A stretch of 64,000 nucleotides of DNA, taken from contig NC_090125.1 of NCBI RefSeq assembly GCF_023973825.1, positions 752,501-816,500 on the forward strand, written 5' to 3'. Below the pieces are notes generated by a model. The model saw only the letters and a list, made by a program, of their open reading frames with translations, was not told the origin of the DNA and ran no database searches. Source of the DNA: Plasmodium brasilianum. Taxonomy: Eukaryota > Apicomplexa > Aconoidasida > Haemosporida > Plasmodiidae. Position numbers and translations under genes: made by a program. The first letter of the stretch is position 1; each line of letters opens with the position of its first letter. Of this stretch, positions 38,064 to 49,300 are shown in pieces.

Positions 38064-40208
38064 ATGGAAGGAGAAAAAATAAAATCCAACAGTATTTCAA
38101 ATTTTTCTGTCACGTATGATAGAGAATCCGGTGTTAACAGCAACAGCGATGACAGAAGTGAAAGTAGTAGTGAAAATGAGTCTAATTCATTTATGAATAT
38201 GACAAGCGATAAAAATGAAAAAACAGAAAATAATAGTTTTGCATTAAATAATAGCAGTTTTGTAAACATGAAAGATAGTTTATTAGAGTCGATAGATTTG
38301 AGTGTATTAGATTCAAACTTTGATACGAAAAAAGATTTTTTACCAAGTAATTTTTCAAAAAATTTTAATAATTTATCAAAAGAAAATATTAGTAATAAAT
38401 ATTTAAATAAATTTTTAAATAAAAGTGATTCGATGTTTATGTCGAAGAGTAAAGACATGAACTTAACGGACGCAAGTAATAATAATGTGAACATATCCGT
38501 AAAAAATAACACGAAAAAAGAAATTTTTATGGATGCCGCAACAGCATCTTTAAATGCGAACGAGGAAAATGCAATGAATAATTTAAAAAAGTTTACGAAT
38601 ACAAATAATAATATTAATGATACATATGAAAAGAAAATAATCGAAACCGAGTTAAGTGATTCCAGTGATTTTGAAAACATGGTAGGTGATTTAAGAATCA
38701 CTTTTATAAATTGGTTAAAGAAGACACAGATGAATTTTATACGAGAAAAAGATAAATTGTTTAAAGACAAAAAGGAATTAGAAATGGAAAGAATACGGTT
38801 ATACAAAGAAATTGAAAATAGGAAAATTATAGAAGAGCAGAAAATACATGATGAAAGAAAGAAGTTGGACATTGATATATCTAATGGCTATAAACAAATT
38901 AAAAAAGAAAAAGAAGAACATAGAAAAAGATTTGATGAAGAAAGATTGAGATTCCTTCAAGAAATAGATAAAATAAAATTAGTTCTCTATTTGGAAAAAG
39001 AGAAGTATTTTCAAGAATATAAAAATTTTGAAAATGATAAAAAAAAAATTGTTGATGCAAATATTGCAACTGAAACTATGATAGATATTAACGTTGGGGG
39101 AGCTATTTTTGAAACATCCAGACATACGTTAACTCAACAGAAAGATTCTTTTATAGAAAAACTATTAAGTGGTAGATATCATGTAACAAGAGATAAACAG
39201 GGTAGAATATTTTTAGATCGTGATAGTGAATTATTTAGAATTATATTAAACTTCTTAAGAAATCCTTTAACTGTTCCAATACCAAAAGATTTGAGTGAAA
39301 GTGAAGCATTATTAAAAGAGGCAGAATTTTATGGTATTAAATTTTTACCCTTCCCATTAGTATTCTGTATAGGTGGTTTTGATGGAGTTGAATATTTAAA
39401 TTCAATGGAATTGTTAGATATTAGTCAGCAATGTTGGCGTATGTGTACACCAATGTCCACTAAAAAAGCATATTTCGGTAGTGCAGTTTTAAACAATTTC
39501 TTGTATGTATTCGGAGGAAATAATTATGATTATAAAGCATTATTTGAAACAGAAGTGTATGATCGTTTGAGAGATACATGGTTTGTTTCAAGTAATTTAA
39601 ATATACCAAGAAGAAATAATTGTGGTGTTACATCCAATGGTAGAATTTATTGTATTGGTGGTTATGATGGTTCCTCCATTATACCAAATGTTGAAGCTTA
39701 TGATCATCGGATGAAAGCATGGGTAGAAATTGCACCTTTAAATACTCCAAGATCTTCATCCATGTGTGTAGCTTTTGACAATAAAATATATGTTATAGGT
39801 GGAACAAATGGAGAGAGATTAAATTCAATTGAAGTATATGAAGAAAAAATGAATAAATGGGAACAATTTCCATATGCATTATTAGAAGCTAGAAGCTCAG
39901 GTGCAGCTTTTAATTACTTAAATCAAATATATGTCGTTGGAGGTATTGATAATGAACATAATATTTTAGATTCAGTAGAGCAATATCAACCTTTTAATAA
40001 AAGATGGCAATTTTTAAATGGTGTTCCAGAAAAAAAAATGAATTTTGGAGCATCTACTTTGTCAGATTCCTATATAATTACAGGAGGAGAAAATGGAGAA
40101 GTATTAAATTCGTGTCACTTTTTTTCTCCAGACACAAATGAATGGCAAATTGGGCCTTCTCTGCTTGTTCCAAGATTTGGGCATTCTGTGCTGATAGCCA
40201 ACATATAA
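38064..40208 (+). CDS. K13: Kelch13 (K13), BTB/POZ and kelch-propeller protein
   Basis: A 714-residue intronless protein. Residues 1-190 are Ser/Asn-rich and variable. About 200-330 is a charged coiled coil starting at SDSSDFENMVGDLRITFINW and continuing through the KEKEEHRKRFDEERLRFLQE segment. About 339-425 is the BTB/POZ domain (MIDINVGGAIFETSRHTLTQ; FLDRDSELFRIILNFLRN). Six kelch blades run from 431 to the end, with the repeated IYCIGGYDG/IYVIGGTNG/IYVVGGIDN pattern. P. falciparum K13 has 726 residues, so numbering is offset by 12 in the propeller. K13 sits at cytostome necks, is needed for haemoglobin uptake, and its propeller mutations cause delayed artemisinin clearance. Counterparts of the falciparum resistance positions are wild type (F446, N458, M476, Y493, R539, I543, P553, R561, P574, C580; C580 corresponds to Cys568, codon 39765-39767). 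Position 578 carries Ser instead of Ala. Confidence 0.99.
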   Translation: MEGEKIKSNSISNFSVTYDRESGVNSNSDDRSESSSENESNSFMNMTSDKNEKTENNSFALNNSSFVNMKDSLLESIDLSVLDSNFDTKKDFLPSNFSKNFNNLSKENISNKYLNKFLNKSDSMFMSKSKDMNLTDASNNNVNISVKNNTKKEIFMDAATASLNANEENAMNNLKKFTNTNNNINDTYEKKIIETELSDSSDFENMVGDLRITFINWLKKTQMNFIREKDKLFKDKKELEMERIRLYKEIENRKIIEEQKIHDERKKLDIDISNGYKQIKKEKEEHRKRFDEERLRFLQEIDKIKLVLYLEKEKYFQEYKNFENDKKKIVDANIATETMIDINVGGAIFETSRHTLTQQKDSFIEKLLSGRYHVTRDKQGRIFLDRDSELFRIILNFLRNPLTVPIPKDLSESEALLKEAEFYGIKFLPFPLVFCIGGFDGVEYLNSMELLDISQQCWRMCTPMSTKKAYFGSAVLNNFLYVFGGNNYDYKALFETEVYDRLRDTWFVSSNLNIPRRNNCGVTSNGRIYCIGGYDGSSIIPNVEAYDHRMKAWVEIAPLNTPRSSSMCVAFDNKIYVIGGTNGERLNSIEVYEEKMNKWEQFPYALLEARSSGAAFNYLNQIYVVGGIDNEHNILDSVEQYQPFNKRWQFLNGVPEKKMNFGASTLSDSYIITGGENGEVLNSCHFFSPDTNEWQIGPSLLVPRFGHSVLIANI

Positions 40209-41447
40209 GATTGCTCACATATAACAGGTGCAATTTTTTCGTATATCCACACGCGCACGTATGACCTGCGCATATGTTATACGCGTTATTAGGTAAGTAG
40301 TGCATAACGCGAAGGAGTTATACGTTCTTATATGTATATATATATATATGCGTCGATTCGCACAAAAAAGTGATTGTGTTGTTTGGAAAAAAAAAAGGTT
40401 ATTACACTTACCTATTAAGCTATGATTCTATATGTATGGGTGTGTACACCCATGCGGATCCATTTAAAAAGTTGAACGAGATGCCCATGTGAGAAAATGA
40501 TATCATTCATTTGTACATTTATATAGTGATTTACACTCTTCTTATAAAATATTATTTATGCAGGAGAGTTATTATTATTTTTTTTTTAATTCTATATCCA
40601 ACCCTTTTATTCGTTATTTAATACATAATTTTTAATATTAAATTACTGAACTTATAAATTCAGTTTATTCGTTTTTAAGCATTAAAATGGGCTTATTCGT
40701 GTATGTTCTGTTATTTTATTTTATTTTATTGTATGTTTTCTGTTTTATTGTATTTTTCTTTTTTTTTATTAACTTTTAACATCTCCCCAATTTTATCCTA
40801 TTTTCATGATACATTTTTTTTTTTTTACAAAACATTTTTGCTTAATTTTTTAACCTCTTTCATTCCTTATGTTTTAACGAAAACGCTTCCAAGCGGGGAA
40901 GACAATTGAAATGTATATATACCCATACATATATATATATGTACAATTACAAAAAGAACAAAATGAGCAATTTGGTAAATAGTTAAACCGTAGTTAGTTA
41001 TAACTGTTCATGAGATGCCATAGATTCCTCAAGTGAAAATAGAAAAAAAGAAAATATGGTTTTATTTCTATAATTTTTTATTTTATTTTTTATTTTATTT
41101 TATTTTTTTTTTTTTTTGTTTTGGTCAACTATTGGTATATTTTTAAATCATAAATGACTTTTTGCAGTGCACACTCCACTTTTTCCTGTAGTATAAGTAA
41201 AAAGAAGCGGGCTTATTTTGATTCACCCTTAATTAAAATTATTCACATCCATCATTTTTATTTTTTTTTGTTATACATAACTAAAATTTGTAGTAACCGT
41301 GTGCTCAGGTTAATCTTAGGAGATAAGCCACTTCCACTAACCAGTACAGCGCATATACATATACATATATGTATACATACGCATTTGTGTGTATATATAT
41401 TCATGTGCGGGCAGGGGGAGTTCTTTTTCTTTCGTATTTTTTTTAGA
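40209..41447. other. Intergenic region between K13 and UAP
   Basis: 1.2 kb. It includes a perfect 8-bp-stem hairpin at 40436-40453 (ATGGGTGT, 2-base loop, ACACCCAT), T-rich stretches and, from 41154, an open extension of the UAP frame that I treat as 5' UTR. The sequence just before the UAP ATG (TTTTTTTTAGA) also looks like a splice acceptor, so a short non-coding or coding 5' exon is possible. Confidence 0.65.
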
Positions 41448-43262
41448 ATGGTAACTGATTTAACAGTATTAAAGGAATATGGTCAATTCCGTTTGTGGGA
41501 TTTTTTGCAATATTCACCGCTTGGCAGTCTTAAGAATCTACATATAGACGATATGAAATTTTTTTTAAAAAAATTAAATGAAATAAAAAATATAGAAAAC
41601 GAACAAAAACAAAAAAAAGAAGAATGTATGATGATACATGCCCCGAAATTTGTTGATATAGACAATATCTATGAATGCAAAAATGTAGAAAATGGATGCA
41701 TATTTATTAATATGTATAAAAAAGAAAATATCATTAGTGAGTTGAAACATGAAGGTATAGAATCTATTAAAAGAAATGAAGTTGCTGTTTTATTTTTAGC
41801 AGGTGGTTTAGGTTCAAGGCTTGGATTGAATAAGGTAAAAGGGTTGATAGAAGTTACTCCTTTATTAAATAAAACATTTTTTCAATTTTATTTTGAGAAG
41901 ATTAAATTTTTAGAGGAATATTGTTCTTTATCTGATTCGTTGGTGGCATCTAATAATTTACAACATGCGTATAAGTACTGCCAGTGTAAAATTCATAGCA
42001 ATGCGCACAGTAACAAAAATAATAGCAATCATGATGCCATTTATGCCAGTTACAATGGTATCACCAAGTGTGTACCTTGCTTGAAAGCTTTTTTTTTAGA
42101 AGATAAAAAAGGGGAAACAAAAATAATGAATTCAAATGAAGTAAAAGCACAAAAAAAGAATGTTACAATTTATACATACATTATGACATCTAACTATACG
42201 CACGATATAACAGTTAAATACTTAGAAGAGAATAACTTCTTTAATTTAAAAAAAGAAAATATAAAATTCTTTAAACAGTGTGATAATTATAGTACAGATA
42301 TAAATTTTAATATACTTTTAGCAAACCCCAATGAGCTATTAACAGTCCCAAGTGGCAATGGATCTATATTTAAAGCACTGGATAAAAATTGCATAATAGA
42401 CGATATGATAAAAAATAATATAAAGTATGTTCAAATTGTAAGTATTGATAATGTGTTAAATAAAATAGCGGATCCTGTATTAGTTGGTTTCTGCTCGTTT
42501 TTTAAATGTGATATTGCTAATAAAGCGGTTAAAAAAAAAGAGCATGAATCAATGGGTATATTTTGCACAAAGGAGAAAATAAAAAAAAAAAAAAAAAAAA
42601 AATCATGTGATACATATAATAACACATTTTCTGTATGTGAATATACAGAATTAAGTGATTATTTGTTAAATAATTCAGAATTATTTCAATATGGAAATAT
42701 GTGTCATCATATATTTTCACTCGACTTCTTACAACACATTGTTCAGAATAAAATATACGAAAAAATGAAATTACATAAAATATTGAGGAAGAAACAATTT
42801 TACGATTTTACTGTAAACAATAAAGAAAAAAGCGCATTTATTACGTCCAATGTGTACTGCTATGAGTATTTTATTTTCGATGTTTTTAAATATGCCAGGA
42901 AAATTTTATCATTTGAAATTTCTCGCCAAGACGAATTTAGTCCAATAAAAAAAAAGATAAATAAGAGTAATAACAACAGTGATGGTAATAATAGTGGTAC
43001 TAATGATGGCACTAATATAGAAAGTAATAATGGTAGTAATAATGATTGTGGAGACGATATAATGAGCGCACAAAAAAATTTAAGTAATTTACACAAATCT
43101 TGGCTTTTAAATAAAAATTACAATATAATTGACAACTCCGAAAACGCACTTAACTTTTGTGAAATATCTCCTCTTGTGTCTTATGATGGAACATTTTTTT
43201 TTAATTTACCTGAACAAAAAAATATATATTTGCCATATACTCTTAATAGGCATCCTACCTGA
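41448..43262 (+). CDS. UAP1: UDP-N-acetylglucosamine pyrophosphorylase
   Basis: 604 residues from the ATG at 41448. The frame is open 98 codons further upstream, but family similarity (EYGQFRLWDFLQYSP, then LHIDDMKFFLKKL) begins here and the upstream part is hydrophobic, UTR-like sequence. The nucleotide-binding loop is LAGGLGSRLG near residue 119 (family consensus LAGGQGTRLG), followed by KVKGLIEV. Further family motifs are VPSGNGSIFKAL, VSIDNVLNKIADPVLVGF, YCYEYFIFDVFKYARKI, the RQDEFSPIKK segment and the C-terminal CEISPLVSYDGT. It makes UDP-GlcNAc from UTP and GlcNAc-1-phosphate in the cytosol; in Plasmodium this mainly feeds GPI anchor synthesis. Two lineage-specific inserts are visible: a poly-Lys stretch encoded by a long A run (42583-42601) and an Asn/Ser/Gly-rich loop near 42960-43060. 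Confidence 0.92.
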   Translation: MVTDLTVLKEYGQFRLWDFLQYSPLGSLKNLHIDDMKFFLKKLNEIKNIENEQKQKKEECMMIHAPKFVDIDNIYECKNVENGCIFINMYKKENIISELKHEGIESIKRNEVAVLFLAGGLGSRLGLNKVKGLIEVTPLLNKTFFQFYFEKIKFLEEYCSLSDSLVASNNLQHAYKYCQCKIHSNAHSNKNNSNHDAIYASYNGITKCVPCLKAFFLEDKKGETKIMNSNEVKAQKKNVTIYTYIMTSNYTHDITVKYLEENNFFNLKKENIKFFKQCDNYSTDINFNILLANPNELLTVPSGNGSIFKALDKNCIIDDMIKNNIKYVQIVSIDNVLNKIADPVLVGFCSFFKCDIANKAVKKKEHESMGIFCTKEKIKKKKKKKSCDTYNNTFSVCEYTELSDYLLNNSELFQYGNMCHHIFSLDFLQHIVQNKIYEKMKLHKILRKKQFYDFTVNNKEKSAFITSNVYCYEYFIFDVFKYARKILSFEISRQDEFSPIKKKINKSNNNSDGNNSGTNDGTNIESNNGSNNDCGDDIMSAQKNLSNLHKSWLLNKNYNIIDNSENALNFCEISPLVSYDGTFFFNLPEQKNIYLPYTLNRHPT

Positions 43263-43595
43263 TATTCCATACCCCCTTTTTACATTCTACCATTAGCGGC
43301 CTCTTGTTCGTAACGGAGTTTTTCCCATAGGAACGTGCTCACCGCAGCTTTGATTTTTTCGAAAAAAATAAGCAAGTATGTTTGCACAAAAATGTAAAGT
43401 AGTAATCGAATGGCAATAATTGCTAAGTGGGAAAATTGCCAAGTAGCAAAAGAGTAGATGCAAATCCGTTTCTTTAAACAGTTAAAAATATCGATATATC
43501 GATTAAACAAATACATATTTTTACAGTGTGTATAGTTTTACTTACATCCAAGCTACTTCTTTATTTCCTTTTTGTATACGATAGAGAAAATTTTT
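43263..43595. other. Convergent 3' intergenic spacer
   Basis: 333 bp between the stop codon of UAP (plus) and the stop codon of the four-exon gene (minus). The 3' UTRs of both must share or overlap here. No gene or distinct motif seen. Confidence 0.7.
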
Positions 43596-45212
43596 TTACG
43601 GGATTTTTCTTCCATCAGGTAGGACCAACGGGTCTCTTATTTTCTTAGGCATGGCAAAATGATTATCGAACACCTTTTTCTTCTCCTCTTCATTAATAGC
43701 AGGGAATTTATCACCAACCTGAAAAGAAAAGTGTAAAATTAAATAATGCAAACAGTAATGAGCTGAAAAAGCATTAAGCATGTTAGGTGATCCAAATTTG
43801 TTTGTTTATTATGCGGACGTATACTTACATACACATAAATACATACACTTATATAAATACACACATGTACATATACATATAAACATACACATATATACAT
43901 GTATTTGCACATGTATATATGTGTATATACGTATGTATGTGTCCGCTTATACCTTCAGGTTCAGTTTTTTGGCATGTCCTGGCTGTGCAAAATTTTTTTA
44001 GAAAAAGGAGAATAAATATATAGAAGTATAATAAAATGATGCGGCAATTTTATTACATATTATGAACACAAATTTGAAACATAAGTGACTTAAAGAAAAT
44101 AAGAAAATATATAAATATGGATATACATTTGTGAGTAATAGTAATTCCTATTTTTCGTTTACCGCTGCCATTACAACAAATCGTGGCTCCTTGTTCTTTT
44201 CGCTTTCCTCCAGTTTTTTGTCACATGGGGGCCTGTTCTCCTATATGGTTAAGATAAACATAAATAAGGAGTCATGGAAAAGGTAAAAAATATCACTATG
44301 CGAAACAGACGGAAATGTTATATTCCCTCAATAAAACATACACGAATATGTACGCATATGTACAAATATATATACATACATTTGCACACGTATGAGCACA
44401 TGCGTGTACTTCCTGCACTATATTATTTCCCCATTTGCTGCTTTTATGGTTCACATGCATTACTTTATTTTATTTTAATTTTTTTTTTTTTTTTTTTTTT
44501 TTCAACAAGCGCTTACCTCAATATTCATTATAGTTCCATCAGAGTGCACATAAAAAATATCGCACTTGAACATATCGTAATTAATTTGTTTATCTGGTGG
44601 AGCTCTCTTATTATATTTTTCGACTATTTTTTTTGCCTTAACAAACCTAAATGGGTCTCTATATAATATACTTTTTAATTTTTTTCTTCTGTAGAAATGC
44701 CTGTTTGTTGATGGATCCCCATCTTTTATAATATCATCTAGGGATGGGAAAATATTAGAATCACTTTTTTCATTTTGAAACTGAAAACCATCTTCTCTTA
44801 ATTTTTTTTTTATATTATAGTTGACTGGTTCAAAACTACTTATAATATTCTTAAAAGGCGAAAAATAAAATAAATTTGACATTGGATTTACTGGTTTTTT
44901 TGCATACTTGGGAAATTTTTTATCATTTCTTATGTTTAATTCATAGCATTCAAATTTCCTCTCTGGTCTATCATTGTTCGACTCGAATAATTTATCGACA
45001 CATATTTTTTTTTTTTTTTTTTCCTTGGTATACTTTTTATATTTAAGAATGTACAAAGGCTGTCTATGTGTTTCCTTTCCGTTTGGTTTGAATAAAGTAG
45101 CATCGTTAATATACATGTAATTCTTTTTTTTTTTATTTAAAACATGTTTTAAATTTATGTATACTAAAATGATTGCACTAATGAAGGCTTTCCCTCTTAG
45201 TAGCCCGCACAT
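43596..45212 (-). CDS. Conserved protein of unknown function, four exons
   Basis: I do not recognise the family. The model joins four minus-strand exons, all introns in phase 0 with good GT..AG signals: exon 1 45212-44517 (232 codons, ends TIMNIE, donor GTAAGC), exon 2 44240-44163 (26 codons, ENRPPCDKKLEESEKNKEPR..), exon 3 43982-43953 (10 codons, PGHAKKLNLK) and exon 4 43718-43596 (41 codons including stop, ends LVLPDGRKIP). The product has 308 residues. It begins with a hydrophobic stretch (KAFISAIILVYINLKHVL) followed by basic residues, compatible with a signal anchor or an organellar targeting sequence. The rest is Lys/Asn-rich but contains aromatic-rich ordered segments (NLFYFSPFKNIISSFEPVNY; FKCDIFYVHSDGTIMN). 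It converges with UAP. The splicing model is my reading of donor, acceptor and phase, not transcript evidence. Confidence 0.75.
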
Positions 45213-46343
45213 TTATCAAAGACCAGGGATGCACATGTATGCCTATTGTGAGTACAAATTTACGTGTGTATATAAATATGTGTGTATATTCATATGCAAA
45301 TATATGTACATGTAAGGATATACAGTAAAAAGATAGCGAAAACGGGAAAGGTTAACTATTTTTATAAATTGAAACTGTGTCAGCCTAGAAGACTTTGAAG
45401 CACAACGAAAAACACAAAAACTAGTTTCTTTAACATTCGCCAAAAGAAAAAATAGTCGTGTGATCTTTGCAGCATAATAATATTTTCACGACATGTGAGA
45501 AATAGTCATTACTTGTTGCTTATTATTTCTTATTTTTAATTTATTTATCGTTCATTATTTATAGTTCACAATTTATCGTTATGATTTATTTATCCTCTTC
45601 CCATTTTTTATAACTTAAAAAAACATAAATTAAAAAAAATTAAATATATACATGTTTCACCTTCCCCAATTTTGTAGATATACAAATAACCGAACGTACA
45701 TAAAAACATATGTGTTAATGAACACTTAAAATGTATGTATAAGTTTAACGTAAAATTATTTAAAAATAAGAAAAGCAAAAAGAAAGTGTATGAAAGTGTA
45801 AAAAAAAATGAAAAAATATAAAAAATGTGAAGAAATATAAAAATTATAAAAATATGAAAAAGAAAAAAAAGAAACGGAAAAAAAATTCACAATTCACAAA
45901 GTTTTCACATTTTTTTTCTAAAATAAAAATAATAATATTTTTTTAAACCAAAATAAGCATATTGATAAATTGCGCTCACTGTAATAGAAGCAGTATTAGC
46001 AGCAGTATTAACAGTCACAATGGATAATATTATTTTATTTTATTTTATTTTTTTTTTACAAAAAGTATCACATGAATGCTATACTAAATTTATATAGTAT
46101 AAATATATATATATTTATTCTTTCTTTTTATGTGTAACGAGTCAATATCCACCCCTCCCCCCAATTCCACTGGTAAAGAATGTTTTCCATTTTTTTACCT
46201 CATGTAAGCGTATATAAATATATATATATATAAGCATATCTATTCGTAGATACACACATACATATCTAGTGACGTATATATGTATGTATATGCACGTTCA
46301 TTTAAGCAATTTGACCGATTTGCAAATGAAAACGATTCGTTTA
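45213..46343. other. Intergenic region between the four-exon gene and RAD5
   Basis: 1.1 kb, tandem minus-strand arrangement: promoter of the four-exon gene and 3' UTR of RAD5. AT-rich with A-rich (45790-45900) and TA-rich (46085-46120, 46210-46235) stretches. No gene supported; a 66-codon minus-strand frame at 45243-45443 has no family resemblance. Confidence 0.65.
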
Positions 46344-49300
46344 CTACTCCTCGGAATTCCAGTCCTTGAACATGAGTATGAAGTCATCCATTCCCAGTTT
46401 TTGTGGGGGAAGATTCATCTCCGAGTTAATTTTGTTGCCTTCTTGTGCTAAGATTTGATTGGCTGTATACTGTTTACTTTGATGAATTTGTAAAATTCTT
46501 TCTTCTACTGTTTTTTCAACAACAAACTTGTAAATGTTTACGTCTTTTAACTGCCCAATTCTGTGTATTCGCTCAAATGCTTGGTCTTCTATGGCTGGAT
46601 TCCACCATAAGTCCATGAGATATACTTTTGATGAAACGGTTAAATTTAAGCCTACTCCTCCTGCTTTTAGAGAGCATAATAAAACTTTACCAGCAATATT
46701 TTCCATAGGTATATAATAAGAAGGTTTTACAAAACCTACTCCTGGTTGATATATTTTTCCCTTTTGAACATTAAACCAATGGAGAGTAAACTTACGTTGT
46801 TCATAAGTTAAAGATCCATCATAAATTTTGTTTGGAATATTATGAAGGGTTAATAATTTTTCAATAATTTTAAGGAGACCTATCCATTGAGAAAAAACGA
46901 CAATATGTAACTCATTTTTCATATCATTTTGTACATGATCGAATAGTTTTTTTAATTTAGTTGAATAAACAAAATTCTCCTTTTTCATTTTTTTTAGCAG
47001 CTCATCAAGGGGCGATTTATTTTCTTGTAATGCCTTTAAAGATTTTAAACTAATATAATTATTACATTCCGGACATTTTTTTTCTGCTATTTGAGTTAAA
47101 TGAAAATAATCATCTGCACATTTTTTACACATTATATGTAAACATTTACTTATTAACGGGAAAATAGCATCTTCTAAACATATAACACATTGCATGATGC
47201 TTCCATTTTTTAATATTTCTAATTCTTGTAAATAGTCATCCACCTTCTTTGAGTTAGTTGCACTTAGTATAAAGTTGTATATTAAATTATCTCCTATTTG
47301 TTTATCAATAAATTCATGTGTTTCACTAGTATTCATTTGTTTACTGAGAGATTTACTATTTTTTTCATCTTTTTCTTGTGATACTAAAGAATTATCATTT
47401 TTTTTTTGTAAAGCATCATTTATATCTTCTTTATTCCATTCTTCAAAAAAAGGTTTTGAAAATAATAATAGCGGATGAGAACAACATTGTCTCAGTCTCA
47501 GAAGTAGTTGTAACACATGAGAATAATGACTTAATACATTTCCATCATGCATATATGTATCAAATTTTGTTTTACTTCTATAAAAAATTGCTCGATAAAA
47601 ATCTTCCTCTTCTAAAGAAAATTCTAATTTTAATAAATGAATATTTTTTTTTGGTAAAGATATTAGCGCATCCCCATTTTTCGTTTTTGATTTTTTTGTT
47701 CTTCTTAACAAAATAGGAGATGATATTTTCCTAACTACATCAAAGGCTAAATGTAATTTATTCTTATTTACATATTCCACAATTTCTTTATTCCACCATT
47801 CAATGGTTCCATATGGTTTTATTCCAAGGAATCGAAATAACGGGAATATATCAAATAATGAATTCTGTATAGGTGTACCTGTTAAGCACCATTTTCTTTC
47901 TCCTCGTAGTTTCCATACTGCAACAGATTGAAAAGAATTCTTATTCTTTATAACATGTGCTTCATCTATTATTATCCTTCTCCATGTTATTTCGTATAAT
48001 GGATACATCTTTACATTATTACCTATTTTGTTTGTCTTTTTTTCTTCACTCCCTTTTAACACGTTGCTACCACTAGTTGTGCCAAGTACTTTACTTAAAA
48101 CAGTTTTCATAAAAAAATTATTTAATTTTTTTTCCTTAACTGTATTTTCCCCTTCTTTTGGCGTGCACTCCTCTTCCTCATTCTCCTGCTTATACCCATA
48201 GCGATGGTTCCTATAATTACTTTTTCCACCTTTATCACCACTACTGTTACTACTATTATTATTATTATTGTTACTACTGCCATTATTGTTTCCATTTTTC
48301 TTGTTGTTACCACTACGGACGCCACTCCCAACACCTTTGTCATTTTCTTCCCAATGCATGCTTTTCTTATTTAACGTATTCTTATATTCGGATACTAATG
48401 TCGAGTAGGTGGTCAGAACAACAGAATATTTTGCCAATTCTTCACTACTTATATCTTTTGAGCTACCGTAATATATGTAGAAACTTAAGAACCCTTCCTT
48501 TGTGTGTCTCTCCATTTCTTGTTTCCACTGATATATCAGTGCCAATGGTGCGACAATTAACGTTCCTCCTTTCTTAAAATTAGATCCCTTTATCGTATTT
48601 TCAATTAAATATATAAAATTATTCTTGTTTTCTATATCATTGTTTTTTATATGTATCTTATTATGATATGTATCATATGTAATCAAACCTATACTTTGAA
48701 TAGTTTTACCTAATCCCATTTCGTCTGCTAATATACCACCTCGAAAAGGAGGTACATACTGAGGATATGTCAGAGAAAAGCAGCCTGTTAGTTTGTTAAC
48801 ATAGAAATATTTTAATACACACACTATGTTTTCCTTTTCATATATTTTTATGTTTGGAATAAATGCATGTTCTTCCCACAGCGGGTTAAGCGGTACTGTG
48901 TTTCTAATATCATCGCCGTCGTCATTGTTTCGGATGCCACATCCATCTTCGTTTATACGGTCATCGACACCTTCCCCTTTTATATTCCCATCTGGTTTAG
49001 CACTATTTCTACTGTCAACTGGGTCATCCCTATTTCTACTGTCACTGAAGTCGTCCCCTTTTAAGTTGTCACGTCCGTCTTCACAGGATCTAATGTCATC
49101 GACATCTTCACCCCTTATAATACCACCTTGGTAGTCATTATTTCCACTGTTATATTCTTGGTCCCCTTTTCTAATATGAACAAGTTTATTCTCTTCTTCA
49201 TCGTTTTTATCTTTCCTATGAACAGGTTCATAGCAAATATCGTGCTTACATTGGTCTCCTTTGTTGATACTTTGCCCCTGAGAAACTACATAATTTCTGA

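Noticed and set aside
37934..38872. 312-codon ORF antisense to the 5' end of K13
   Set aside because: Shadow of the K13 coding region (Ser/Leu/Phe-rich antisense of Lys/Asn/Ser codons).
41154..41447. 98-codon N-terminal extension of UAP
   Set aside because: Hydrophobic, UTR-like composition with ACAT microsatellite; family similarity begins at the ATG at 41448.
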